Of a stretch of 64,000 nucleotides of DNA, positions 13,146 through 24,422 are shown one piece after another. Location: NCBI GenBank assembly GCA_000469685.2, contig LS997565.1:39175519-39239518 (forward strand), read 5' to 3'. The notes beneath the pieces were generated by a model that was not told where the DNA came from, made no database searches, and worked only from the letters and a program-made list of their open reading frames with translations. Each line of letters begins with the position of its first letter. Position 1 is the stretch's first letter. The translations under genes and the position numbers were made by a program. This stretch comes from Haemonchus contortus (Eukaryota > Nematoda > Chromadorea > Rhabditida > Trichostrongylidae).

Positions 13146-14004
13146 AGGGGCCATGGCAATATATCTGGGATTATAAATGGTAGCCAAGAGCTTCCTCCCT
13201 CAAGATATCCGTAAAAAACTAAAATCTAGGCAGTGACACTTCCAGCTTACGAGGTATCCGCCCGAGCCCTGGGTGGGGTCGCTTTCTTCGCCCTGTTCTA
13301 TTCCCACTACTCAACTTGCTATACTTCCTACAACCATCGTGACCTTTCTAGGGTTTCCTTAATGGGAAATTTCTGCCATGTGCTGCATCATGATGTGAAA
13401 TCGACGTCTAACACTATTTAATGGCCTATCTATGCGGCAATTCTCTCTCATCATGACCGATAGCATAACTTTGGGAGCAGAGATGATGGGGGAACTTAAT
13501 TGCCCTCCGAGTAAATGGAAAATCAAGATATTTTTTGAAAAACAATTGATAGTGAAAAGTTAGGACGGTATGGCCAGGCTAGTGGCCAGAGAAATCGACT
13601 GAAAGGGAATATGATTGGAGATGACCTTGCCTGATGTGAAAAGGTCACCCCAACAACAGAGGCTCTGATTGGGATTAATTCTGCACCGGTTCTAGCGCCG
13701 GGCGCTTTTCATGTGTGCACGAATAGGATTAATGTTGTGCCCCTCTCATAAGGTCAAAAGTACCATGACCAGTTTTTATGATTGAGTGAAAAGAAATTCT
13801 TGAAAATCAATTTGAACTGGTCGAATTTAAACCTCTTAGAAACCTTTTCAGTTCTTATGTACACTTCTGAAGGGATTTGAAATGAAAGAGCACAGCGGTT
13901 CTGCAAGCAATTAAGGACGAAATTTTCAAGCCATGGAAAAACCTTATGAGCATAGCGATCAAGAAACCAAGCTGACGATAAAAATCATATTATAGGCGTA
14001 TTTG

Positions 14005-14017
14005 AATAAATAAATAA

Positions 14018-14061
<44 letters not shown>

Positions 14062-14062
14062 A
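14005..14062 (+). repeat. (TAAA)n microsatellite
   Basis: About 14 tetranucleotide units with one interruption near 14016-14020. Confidence 0.95.
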
Positions 14063-14236
14063 GAGACAAATACTGAAATTATGTCAATTCTTTACCATCA
14101 AAATGAGGGCATTACGACACTTGCGGCATTCGTGATTGGTGTATCACCGAAAGAGCCAATAGCAGGCTGACTTCCCTTCCAGACAGTTCCTTCCCGGCTC
14201 ATGACCATTACGAGGTACTGCTAGGTAAAGGGGATG

Positions 14237-14671
14237 AAAGGCACAGTTCACGGTAATTTTTAGGTACCCATCTTTATGTGAAAAGCAGAAGTACAGATTG
14301 GGAATAGTTCAATGGTAGTTTAGAAAGCGAGAGAATTCGCCGATTTCGAGAAAAATATGGCTCCTCAAAAGTAGGGAAAATAGAGGTTGGACGAGATTGC
14401 CATGACGGAAATAACATGGAAGGGGTATTCGGACGAGATTTCAATTATTGCAATTGCACAATGAGCTAACTACATCAAGCCAGAACTGTACAGAACTGTC
14501 TTTCACTGTCGCTATAGGTCATGACAAGCAAATCTTTGAACCTTTACAACTTCCTAACTATGTCGTTTTCTGACCTAATAGTGCCAGATATATGTAGTGT
14601 ACGCAGGGCCCTCAAATTCATCCTGTGGGGGAATCTCAGAAACCATTTTTGTCTTGAACTGTGCCTTTAAA
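14237..14671 (+). mobile_element. MITE copy 1, AAAGGCACAG family
   Basis: A 435-base non-coding element with ends aaaggcacagttca and, inverted, tgaactgtgcctttaaa. It shares long stretches with copies 2 and 3, for example atggctcctcaaaa, ttggacgagattgcca, ggaaggggtattcgga and agaactgtacagaactgtct. It may be flanked by GATG on both sides. No open frame is preserved among copies, so it is non-autonomous. Confidence 0.88.
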
Positions 14672-15686
14672 GATGAGGGTGGTCAAGCGGCATAAGGCGT
14701 TGTTAGTACACTCTCCATTCTCGGATGAAATCACGCCCAGATACTTACGGTTTAGGCCCATGATCTTCAACCAATCGATGCCTACATCATTGGGTACATG
14801 AAGTACTGACTCCTATACCCTTTAATTCAGTAACGATATATGCTCAGCAGCTTGAGTACTGACAGACCTGACCTCTTGACCAAGTCCAAATTTGGAAGTT
14901 TCGGAAAGTGCTGAACAACTGTGGGTATTTTTACCTTTTCGAGAATAACCCCAAAAAGGGTGAGTGGTCGAAAACGGCTAGTCCTTATGATGGTAGTCCT
15001 TGAGTCGCAGGACAGACAATTTTTCAAAGGTCACGACGAAACATTAAAGGCGATGCCGATGCTGATCAGACGCTTCCCCTGGAGGATTGAAGGGCAAAAC
15101 GTCTGTCATTCTATCGCTTTGGGATGGATTACTCACTAAGCTTGCAATCCTCCAAGCATAACATAAGGAAGCGTGTTCAACCTACATTACTACCTCCAGG
15201 AATAGTCATTGTCCAAGTCGATATTTTCACCTTCTTTTACAGATGTAAAACCTCTTAGTCCTCGACAGATTGGTTTTTGTCATAAGAATTCGATCATCGT
15301 TCATCATTTAAGTTATTATGGCGCCTCTGACCACTTGGGCACCCTCCCAGCCGAAAAATTGCGGCCGATCAACCTACCGCTTCGCTTATAAAATCAAATT
15401 TCGAGGTCATAGTGGAAATAAATACTTCTATATAAATTCTCAGAGCTGAAAAATAAAAGGGTAATAAAGCGATACGAAAAATGAGCAAATATCGTTAACC
15501 TATAGATGAAACTGTTCCAGAAAATGAGCAGATGATGGTGGTCAGAAAAAGTAAAACCTGTTATTCCTTAGGAATCGATCTTCTATCACTCATCAATATT
15601 AAAAATATGAATAGCTAAACGTCAGGACCACACCCTTACGATAGGGCTGCAATATTACTACGGCCACACCCGGAAGATCCGTTCTC

Positions 15687-15768
15687 AGGATCGAATCCTC
15701 TCCGAGTCAGTTGGATCCTGCATGGCTAAGCCATGCAGGATCCAGCTGACTCGGGAGGATTCGATCCT
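15687..15768. repeat. 82-base near-perfect palindrome
   Basis: Arms 15687-15727 and 15729-15768 pair around a single central base; there is one bulged base and one mismatch. The arms begin aggatcgaatcctc and close on tcctgcatggct. As RNA or single-stranded DNA this is one long hairpin. Confidence 0.95.
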
Positions 15769-17026
15769 AAAAACCCTTCTGTTCATCTTTATCTAGGAAG
15801 ATATCGACCCAGAATGACCATAGTTTCGACTATGGCACCAGTGAAAGGTTGAACATCAAAGAATGAATGCAAAGGGATGGATCACACTGACCGGCATAAC
15901 TACATCTGGATTACATTAACTACATCACGTTACACCGTGAACTGGTAACTTATCCCCGGATTTTCCATTTCCCTCGATTGAATGCCCAGAGAAACAATGC
16001 TGCCATACCCACCGAGTGCAGGATTTGAAACAGAACTGAAGGAATAGGTTCTGGGCCAAACATGGCTGCCTGTTCGGTAGCCAAAGAGATAGAGGGAGGG
16101 ATTCGGATTAAAACAATACAAAGTAAACAAGGATGGAGCGTGATAGAGTGGCCACTACCAGGGTTCTTCCAGAGTGCAAATAGTAGGTCGAGACGACAAA
16201 CAGAAGAAGAAAAAACGAGGACGACGACGATGACTAGGACGACTTGAACGAGGACGGGGCGACCGGCTGAGGTCAGAGATAGAGCAGCAGCAGCAGTAGC
16301 AGTAGGTGGAGCGCCGGATGCGGGCAGACAGAGCGGACCCTCGAAAAATGAACTCTTTACAGAGATGCTGAGGGAAACGACGTGGGGCAGCTCAGGCAAT
16401 CCGCCGCCCAAGCACTTGAAAAATGAACTCTGCAAAATGCTAGCGATGCTCTCGGACCATTTCGTGCACCAGCAAGGGACCGACCAGCATGGATCTCATT
16501 TCATATGAATAAGAAGAGCGGGGCATGTGTGAAACCATCTCCCATGGGGTACCCGGAATCAATGCCATAGAATAAATTTACTTGTAAAGGGGAGTTATTT
16601 CGGACACAGTACAGTGACCTTCAGAGGACTGCGATGAGGAGAAAAGAGTACTGAATTGGACTTTGTGAATCACTCTATTTTTCTCAAACTGGATTTCTCT
16701 AAGCCAGCCGAGCCTCCTCCTCCTTCGAGGGGACCTACTTCATGCCACAGGTATTTGGAAGTTCACAATATCTAAGGCAAGACTCGCCCAAGTCATTGTT
16801 ACTACGACCTATGCATCTGAATGCCTTGGGGTTACAGGCGACGGATGCATGGCGCATCCTGGGAGAAAATTGAACCTAAGATGCTGAACACATTTTTGGT
16901 TAGTTTTAATTGCAGCTTTAATAAAGCACAGCAAGAGCTTATATTCTACTGTTACCACTGAATTATTGGTTTCCTCAGCTTCCTCTTCCTCACCGCCTAT
17001 TGTCAGTATAAGACCCCACCAACCCT

Positions 17027-17041
17027 CCCCCCCCCCCCCCC
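17027..17041 (+). repeat. C15 homopolymer
   Basis: Fifteen uninterrupted C (G-run on the minus strand) in a C/T-rich context. Confidence 0.95.
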
Positions 17042-19244
17042 GAACCCTCATTCCTCATTTCCCTTACTATATATTCGCCTGTAAACCCCGGTGAACCCCG
17101 GCGTGACCCTGCGCAAGCATTGCAACTTCGACTACCCATCTCTTCCGTCAGGACGGCATCATAATAACCTGGGAAGGTTCACGGAAACTAACAGCATTCA
17201 AATTTTCACTTGATTCATCCATTATTTGAGAAACGCCCATGGAAAGAAGGGCAAAGTGGGACTTCTGACATTCCAGCAGAAACCATTTGTCACACCTAAC
17301 ATGAACAAGGAAGGCATACGCCTATTTTTTGCCAGAAGTATCTCCATCACTGCTCTTTTCCGTCCCACAGGGACCTTTGGCAATGTTTCTATAGGGACCC
17401 TTTCAGCGTCAATGTATGTCGTTGGGGAACAATAGCCGAGCCCCAGTGAAATCTCATATGGTTCCTCCGAGAGAAATCCTTCATTGTTTATAGCGCAACG
17501 ATGAGCAAAAGTCCAGGGAAAGCCCGACTTCTGGCCAAAATCAAAAGGACAGGGTAGTCTTTGACCCGAGCGGATTAGAATTAGCCGCAGCATGACACAA
17601 CATACGATAGCTTCTTGGACACAGAGGCGAAGAAGAGATAATAACGGCGTTGAGATCCTTTTCAGAGACTGTGCGGCCACTCAAATGCGAGCTGAACTCT
17701 GAATCTCCAACACTTAGAGACGGCCAATGTTCAAGTATGTGTTCATTGCCTCTCGTGTAAGTCAGGCATCTATTCGCTTTGGGAGGACTGAATGAATCAG
17801 AGGTAATTCAGTACGATCACTTGTCCAAAAGGTATTAGTAGAGGTTCAATCAAATCGAATCAGTCGACGTTTCTACCCGGTCCATCCTTCAGCTTGAATT
17901 AAGCTTGCTTGAGTAACTAGTAACACCAGATGGAAGCCCCAATATCGAGTGATTCGGGAATTTTCTCGAAGCACCAAAGGCTGCTTGATGTCCGGTATTG
18001 TAAAGGGAAAAGACTGCATGCCTGACGCATGGCGCAATACTTTTCAAATCAGATCTACCCAGGTCAAATCAGGTTCCCATGTCAACTAACTGAAAACAAA
18101 GATTTTTTAGAGGGGAAAGCGATCGTGTCAATCTTTGCTGGTCCGAAAGCCATTCAAACAGAGTCACGATCTATAGGGGCTGTTCAAGGCGCGGTGTCTC
18201 CTAGGGAGACTAGGCTGCACCAGAATCGTTATCCTTCATTCTTCTTCATTCAATCATCAAGGAATGACGTTGAACCATCCGTTTACGTTCTCTGATCGTA
18301 CGAGCACTGCAATCACCTCAATCAGTGCTAGCTCACCCGCTCAACTCGGGCACAGGGCAGTGTCGCATCGTCGCTGAAGAAAAAGCCATGGGCCAATGTT
18401 TGCCGAACAGTTTTTGTTCCTCAGTGAGATTAGCTGGGAGTAAAATTTACGAGCATACAGAGACTCAATGGTGATGTATCTGGGACTTCGTTTCACAATA
18501 CCCTAGCATACTTCAGTGATTGTCGGAGTAGGACTTTCGTGGAGCGACTCGTTTGTTTCCCCTAGTGTTATGATCTTCAGTGATATCCAGTGATAGCTAC
18601 GATATGCAAAAGAATGCTGAGACTTAGAGCAGTTGGGTAAACACCAAGTGTACTTGAGTACTTGTGCAGATAAAAAACACATTTGAGAGTCTCGAACGCC
18701 ATTCAACGATAGACGGAAGCAACCTGAAATTTTTTTTTCGAGCAAGCAAAATCTTCTGGGTTGAGGAAGTTGAAGAGGAAAAAATTTGCACTGAAAAGCT
18801 CATATATGATGGAAGCACGGGCGTTTACTCACACTGTTTGACATTATGATATCATAACTTTATCACCCATCAACATGCCATCTTTATCACCTCGTATCCT
18901 GACATTTTATTGTCTATTACTTCGAACTACGAGAGAAGATGAAAATGATTGAAGACAGACTGGTATGTTACTCCAAACCATGACGAAGGACGCTTCAATG
19001 GAAAGGAATGAAGAAAGAGAGAACAATGGTGATCAATCGTTCCGTCAAGCTCAACGTAGTGAGTATACTCCCGACTGGAATGCCACAATCAGAAGCATCA
19101 AAATCCGTAGCTCCAAATAGTAGAGGAGATTCGCTAGGCGGAAGATTGAGCGGGTCGTATTTCTACGGACCTCCACTAGGGGCCACCCCAACCAACTTTG
19201 ATTGAAATCACCATGATGTAAAAATGAAGTTTCGATAATCCCCG

Positions 19245-19480
19245 TCTCGGAATACGCCAGTGTTCTAGACCTCTATTCAGAGTCGTAGGGATATCCGAGT
19301 GCATATTCGGCCCATACAAGGAGCTATGGGAGCAAGCCGATGTACAAGCCGGCGTTTTTGTCTTCCCAGACGAGTCCAGCACCAAGCAACCGACCCCGGA
19401 AACGTGGAAGGCTTGATGGACTTTGACGGGTACTGAACCAAGTTCCAGTCCGTGGACAATCCGAGTAATACTTCGCTACT
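19245..19480 (-). repeat. SINE-like repeat copy
   Basis: Contains gccgatgtacaagccggcgt, ttttgtcttcccagacgagt, ccagcaccaagcaaccgacc and ccggaaacgtggaaggcttg. The head end is weak (ccgtggacaatccgag). Frames called here are artefacts. Confidence 0.7.
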
Positions 19481-20341
19481 GCGTAACACACAACCTTCTC
19501 GTATATTTCCAAGGTCCACTGGGAGGACTTTCCTGACCAGAATAAAGGGTGAGACGTGGGGCAGATTGTATCGAACGTGGAAAAAGTATTCGGAGAGCCA
19601 TACTCTTCTCTACCTCATCTCCACCCTGAAACTATTCCACCACTAACACCTATCAAAGGTCAAGGATGACGTTCACGTGGTTAATCAGTCCTCCCCGAAC
19701 TGATGCATACGACGTACCGGATCAGTCGCAAACAAGCAATTTTATCCTCTCAAACGAATCTTGCCTAAACAACGTCGCAATAAGGGAAGATTAAGCCGTA
19801 ATGGACTTTTTTGATCTAGAATGTGATTCCTGGGCCATACGTTCAGTAGATATGCTATACTGAGTATTTCAATTCGAACCCGCACGGGGTCTATAAAATG
19901 ACAAAGTGACGGCAACAAAAAGCGCGTTAAGGATTTCATCTCTATCACTCTTTCAAAAGAATGCCCTTTTGAGGGTTGCGCATGACATAACGGAAATTGG
20001 GTTCTTCAAAAAGATCCCATTTAATTTTCTGCCAATCCATGATTCCCATACCAATTCAATCTTAACAGCCTTCAAGAAATGTTGATCGACTTGTGGAGTG
20101 TGAATCGATGGGAGGGGTTGGGTAACATACATATAACACAATCAACACTCTGCAAATTTCCTAACGATTCTTCAATAACACCTTCCTGCTCGAGTGATCA
20201 AAAGAGCAATCCCTTCACCGCGAAATCTCTTACAGACGCTCGACTATTCTTTACATGACTAAGTTGGGGAATTTGCTTTTACGGTAATCATATGTAACCG
20301 ACGTTATGGGTGAAAAGAGACACAGATGAGCCAGGTCTGAG

Positions 20342-20600
20342 GGGGGACGGTACGAACGTGCGTCCGAGGGTGCGCGCGGCAAATTGCGCGGCGAAGTTCG
20401 TGTCGATTTGTACGACTGCGGCGCCGATTTTCGTGGCACAAACTTGAAGTAGTGTAGTTTAGTAGGGTCAGATGATAATCCTAATCCACTCTATTTCAAA
20501 TTTGGGCCCCAATGATAGGCGCCAAAGTCGTCAAAATCATTACGAACTCCGCCGCGCAATTTGCCGCGCGCATCCTCGGACGCACGTTCGTACACATACC
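20342..20600. mobile_element. Foldback / Mutator-like non-autonomous element with 10-base target duplication
   Basis: Two inverted arms, each over 100 bases, start ggtacgaacgtgcgtccgag on the left and end ctcggacgcacgttcgtac on the right, and share cgcgcggcaaattgcgcggc / gccgcgcaatttgccgcgcg. The direct repeat caggtctgag (20332-20341 and 20601-20610, 11 bases if the preceding c is counted) flanks the element. Long inverted arms plus a 9-11 base duplication are typical of Mutator-like elements. It is GC-rich compared with its surroundings and has no gene. Confidence 0.88.
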
Positions 20601-21997
20601 CAGGTCTGAGCGACCTAGCTCGTCTTATAGTGAGCAACTTCTGAGGACACACGAAAAGATGAGGGAACTTCTTCTGACTCCAGCCACACCCAACTCATGG
20701 CTCATCCTGGTCACGCCTTTCGCTGTCACTATCACGCTTAACCACGGCTACGTGAGACCACTTTTGAACAACCCATTTGTCGGATAAGCCACGTTTGGAT
20801 GAGCCACGTTCATCCCATTCTTAGGCACCGTGCTGGAATACGTTTCAACTTTCTGAAACCACTGGTAAGGAACGACTTCTACAGACTCTCCTTTATCAGA
20901 CGAATTCTATACCACCTTACCGACAGAGGAGAATCGGAGGGGTTGGTTTGCCTAGGTAAGATTGTGCAGAGATCTTCATATAATGGTTTCAAGGTGGATA
21001 GTGGTACTATTCAAGACAACTGCGGAATTAAAATATTCGTCTGGAAAGAGGAGTACACTTCGAAGGAGAGACTGATGCTGTTCTTCAGAAAAAGGCCACA
21101 ATTACCATATTAGCAGGCAGCAAATCGAGAAAAGGGTGTTTCCGACCATGAGACAGGGTGGCACTAAGACATGCGATCCGACAACTTGACGAATTTATGA
21201 TGATGAGTCAACGGGTGGTAAAGTTAAATTGCTGATAACTTTGCTAGACCAATGAGTCAAGTCCTAGAGTACAACTTTGACTGATTGAAATAAACAAAGG
21301 GTGGAAGCGTGACGAGGTGAGGTGATGACTTGAAGAAATGTCACAGTGAAGTGCATCCCAGTGTCGACGTAAAAATCTTCACTACTACAACAGTACTACA
21401 GGGTCGAACCGAATTCATCAATAAAATATGCTCTGTCAAACAATAAAGTAATACCACGACTTCAGAACGAATAATAGGGCTTACAATAATAGAAACGATG
21501 TCAAACCCAATTCGGGATGCGATGCGCATCCAGCTCCCAATAATAATCGTTGAAGGATCCGAAGGCTCTCCAGTACACTCACTAAACTAGTGGATCAGTT
21601 CCCTTCGACTGGAACCCTATCCAACAGGCTCACTGTTCTCAAGACGATGCAGAACTTCCATAACTTGAACAGCTTTCGATCCAACGATCCAATCCGACCA
21701 AGCCAATGTGATAGTGGCGCCTTCTGACGCCACCAAGCACTAGCCCCTAAGCTTTGCTGTGGTTCACCCAAGGTTTTCCGCTTGTGAGTAAAGTGAACAC
21801 CGTACACTTCTTCGGACTTTGTCCGCAAACAATCAATATGTGGTCTGATAACCCATTACCCATCTCTAAAAACTTCCACTAGAACTTGGAATGGGGTGAT
21901 TCAGTACAGTAACCACCCTTACGACGAGTTTTACTTGTTAGAGAAGTTAAGGATAAAAAGTACTGTGAAGGAGTGTGAAGTTCATCTCTTCCAGTTT

Positions 21998-22054
21998 GGG
22001 ATTCGGTCCCGTCAAGTGATAGCATGCGGCACTTGCCACTTCACCACTCCTTCC
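21998..22054 (-). repeat. tRNA-like head, probably a SINE fragment
   Basis: On the minus strand ggagtggtgaagtggcaagt resembles an A box and gggaccgaatccc a B box about 35 bases downstream. There is no full cloverleaf with a paired acceptor stem, so I call it a tRNA-derived repeat head, not a tRNA gene. Confidence 0.4.
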
Positions 22055-22734
22055 TTTTCAGAGAACTGAACAAGTTTTCGATTGCATATGTACAGAATAT
22101 GGTTAGCGACAAGAGTGCATAAAGCAAAGGAGACAACGTTTGGTGTTTAGTCGAAGCAAAGCGTTCCAGAAAACGTTTAGTGAGCGCAGTAGGCTCACAA
22201 GCTTGCCTTTCGTGGAAATTTCGTTGCAGCAATGGAAGAAAGAGACTGAGCAGCTAAAAAAGATTGAAAAAGTGATATATGGGAAAGAGCGTGAAGCTTT
22301 TTAGATAGGGCATGGTGTCAGCTTGTCAGTCATACACACAGTAGTATTTTCAATTTTCAATCACGCCCGAACCATTGGTCCCTATGTCGAACCTCCATAC
22401 CTCCGTTTCCTTTTTTTTGATTGCAACATATCACTTCTGAAACGATTATCCGCAACATGCTTGCTCTTACTCCTTCGATGGAATGAAAAGTCGCCCTCCT
22501 GAGGAGGAGGAGGAGAATAGGGGAATATCCCCAACTTCGGAAGGACAAAAAAGGGGAAATGTCTTCTCAGGCAGGCACAAGAAAAAAAAGGAAGGACAGT
22601 AGGTCAAAGCTTCAAATTCCACTTGAAGGCCGTCATTTCCAAGAAAGCTTCCTCTCATCAGATTACAAAGTTTCGGAGGAATTACGAGAGAATGGAGGCA
22701 GTGACAGAAGTAAGCGATGCCACGTCTGACTTCC

Positions 22735-22800
22735 ATAACATGGAATTCTATTGAAGCAAGCCTTTTATTTCTCCCAGACGAGGTCATCATACTCCAATGG
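22735..22800 (-). repeat. SINE-like repeat fragment
   Basis: Contains aagcaagccttttatttctc and ccagacgaggtcatcatact, a degraded piece of the family middle (consensus tcccagacgagtctggtatc). Confidence 0.45.
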
Positions 22801-23449
22801 GGGATATCTGATTAAACGAGAACATTTAAGTATGTACATTTGAAAAAACTTGCCCCATTGTAGTCCGCTTTTAGCTCATATCACCAGTGTCAATAGGGAA
22901 CAACCAGCCATGACAGTAGTAAAACCAGTTATAGTCATCAACGTTAATGGCCGACGTTTACTGTATAGACTGATGAGTGTCAGTAGTGATTTCGGCAATG
23001 CTACTAAGGTATGATGCCATAACCATTAGATTGTGAAGACTGAGGAAACAGGCTCATTTCTCTGACAACAGAAATTGAGGGTTGTATGAGTTTTTTAGAG
23101 CCTTCCCATAAGCGTGTTAACTGGAACCTCGGTTATTTCATTGATGAGACCTCTGTCGCCTAGCTCATCACTGCGAGTGACGAGAAAACTCGTCCTACGA
23201 AAAGAGAGTATAATTTTTTCTATCCCGCAATGGGGAGACCCATACTGAGCTCAGTTTAAGGAGTGAGACGGATAGTTTGGGAGCCCATTTCTCTGCAATA
23301 AAGTTGTAAAAAGCGACTACTGTACACTAGGCAGTAAAGTGCAGGAGTTCTCGATCCTTATTCCAAGTTCCAGCGGCCCCCACCTACCTCGATAGTGTCG
23401 CCATTCAAGTACAGCATATCTGACCAAATTTCAGGTAAGCTTACTATCG

Positions 23450-23741
23450 ACTGAACGTAGGAACCAAAAGTTAAAAAGCTCGGCAGTGAGAAAATTCTGA
23501 TTTTAAGCATGCGCCATGTACTTCACTCTCATCCAATGTCGCAGTAGGTATTGAATGTGTTTATGCCCAAAACATTGAGATGACTGAGCCAGCTGATTCG
23601 CAAATCAGACATTACATTCAACTGAGCGTAGGGAGTGCCAAAGTAAAGTGCTCCGCGACAGTAAACTTGAAGTTCCAAGTATGCGCCAGCATTCCACCCA
23701 CATAAAGATTTGCAGAGGGTTTAAATGAGTTTTTGCCTACA
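23450..23741 (-). repeat. Two tandem SINE 3-prime modules beside MITE copy 3
   Basis: Unit one (about 23450-23570) has ctgaacgtaggaaccaaaag and gcatgcgccatgtacttcac; unit two (about 23620-23741) has ctgagcgtagggagtgccaa and gtatgcgccagcattccacc. Both run gcgccat...gtttatgcc / gttttttgcc-like text in the same order at a period of about 175 bases. MITE copy 3 starts directly after unit two. Confidence 0.6.
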
Positions 23742-24255
23742 TTAAAGGCACAGTTAACGATAAAAATAGTTTCTGAGATTTCCGTATGGTATTAATTCGA
23801 GGCTATCCCTTGTAGCATACCTGCGACTACAAGGAAACGTCCTAGATAGGTCATAAAAAGGAGCCATAGATTGTATCGAGTGAATATCACACCCATTGGA
23901 AAGGTTTCAATGGTTTTGCAGAGGCTGCACTATCTCTACGGAATCCCATATAGGAAGTTCGTCAACCTGTCATAACCCATGGCGACAGTGAAAAGCAGCT
24001 TCGGACAATTTCGCTTGATGTAGTCAGTTCTTTGCGCATTTGCTAGAAATGAAATCTCGTCCGATTGCCCCTTCCTTCTTATTTGCGCAACGGTAATCTC
24101 GTACAACCTCCACTTTCACTACTTCTAAGAAGCCTTGAAAGAGGCGGATCTTCTCGCTGTCTTTGCCACTTGTACTCTTGTACTCCACTGCATCACACTT
24201 TCGCTTTTCAACCTGAAGAGGGTGCCTCAAAATTACATGAACTGTGCCTTTAAGA
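23742..24255 (-). mobile_element. MITE copy 3, AAAGGCACAG family, inverted
   Basis: The ends are attaaaggcacagtta at 23742 and tgaactgtgcctttaag near 24240-24255. Read on the minus strand it matches copies 1 and 2 in order: the oppositely placed gcctcaaaattac..., the cgacagtg-aaagca block, gatgtagtcag, gtccgattgccccttcc and gaggctgcac. It is the most diverged and the longest copy (about 514 bases). Confidence 0.82.
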
Positions 24256-24409
24256 TAAAAGAACCCGCCGGTTCAGGAATCAAAATTCTTCACTCGAAGC
24301 AGACCAGTCCGCTCACCTTCGCCTACTTCAAAAGCACCGCTTGCTTAATCCGAATAAGATCCAACCCCATTCTCAGCTCATGATTGTGGTAAGGAGGCCA
24401 AATGTCCCT

Positions 24410-24422
24410 CCCCCCCCCCCCC
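24410..24422 (+). repeat. C13 homopolymer
   Basis: Thirteen uninterrupted C, about 155 bases beyond MITE copy 3. Confidence 0.95.

Larger units (their letters stand above)
10716..14004. other. Gene-free stretch
   Basis: Holds two SINE fragments (listed) and a small stem-loop (tagtgtct / agacacta, 12494-12516). No exon is supported. Confidence 0.5.
14672..19244. other. Gene-free stretch
   Basis: Holds the 82-base palindrome, a C15 run and isolated SINE fragments (catggcgca near 18028 and 16850). Open frames of 161 (15950-16435, minus; partly a CAG-repeat shadow) and 152 codons (17222-17680, minus) have no recognised motif and no splice support. Confidence 0.45.
20611..23449. other. Gene-free stretch
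   Basis: Only a tRNA-like head (21998) and a SINE fragment (22735) stand out. No coding evidence. Confidence 0.5.

Noticed and set aside
15950..16435. 161-codon minus frame with an alanine run
   Set aside because: The alanine stretch is a CAG-type repeat shadow, the rest has no motif and no splice support.
17222..17680. 152-codon minus frame
   Set aside because: One of the longest frames in the left part but without recognisable domain; length alone is possible by chance in 64 kb. A protein search would decide.
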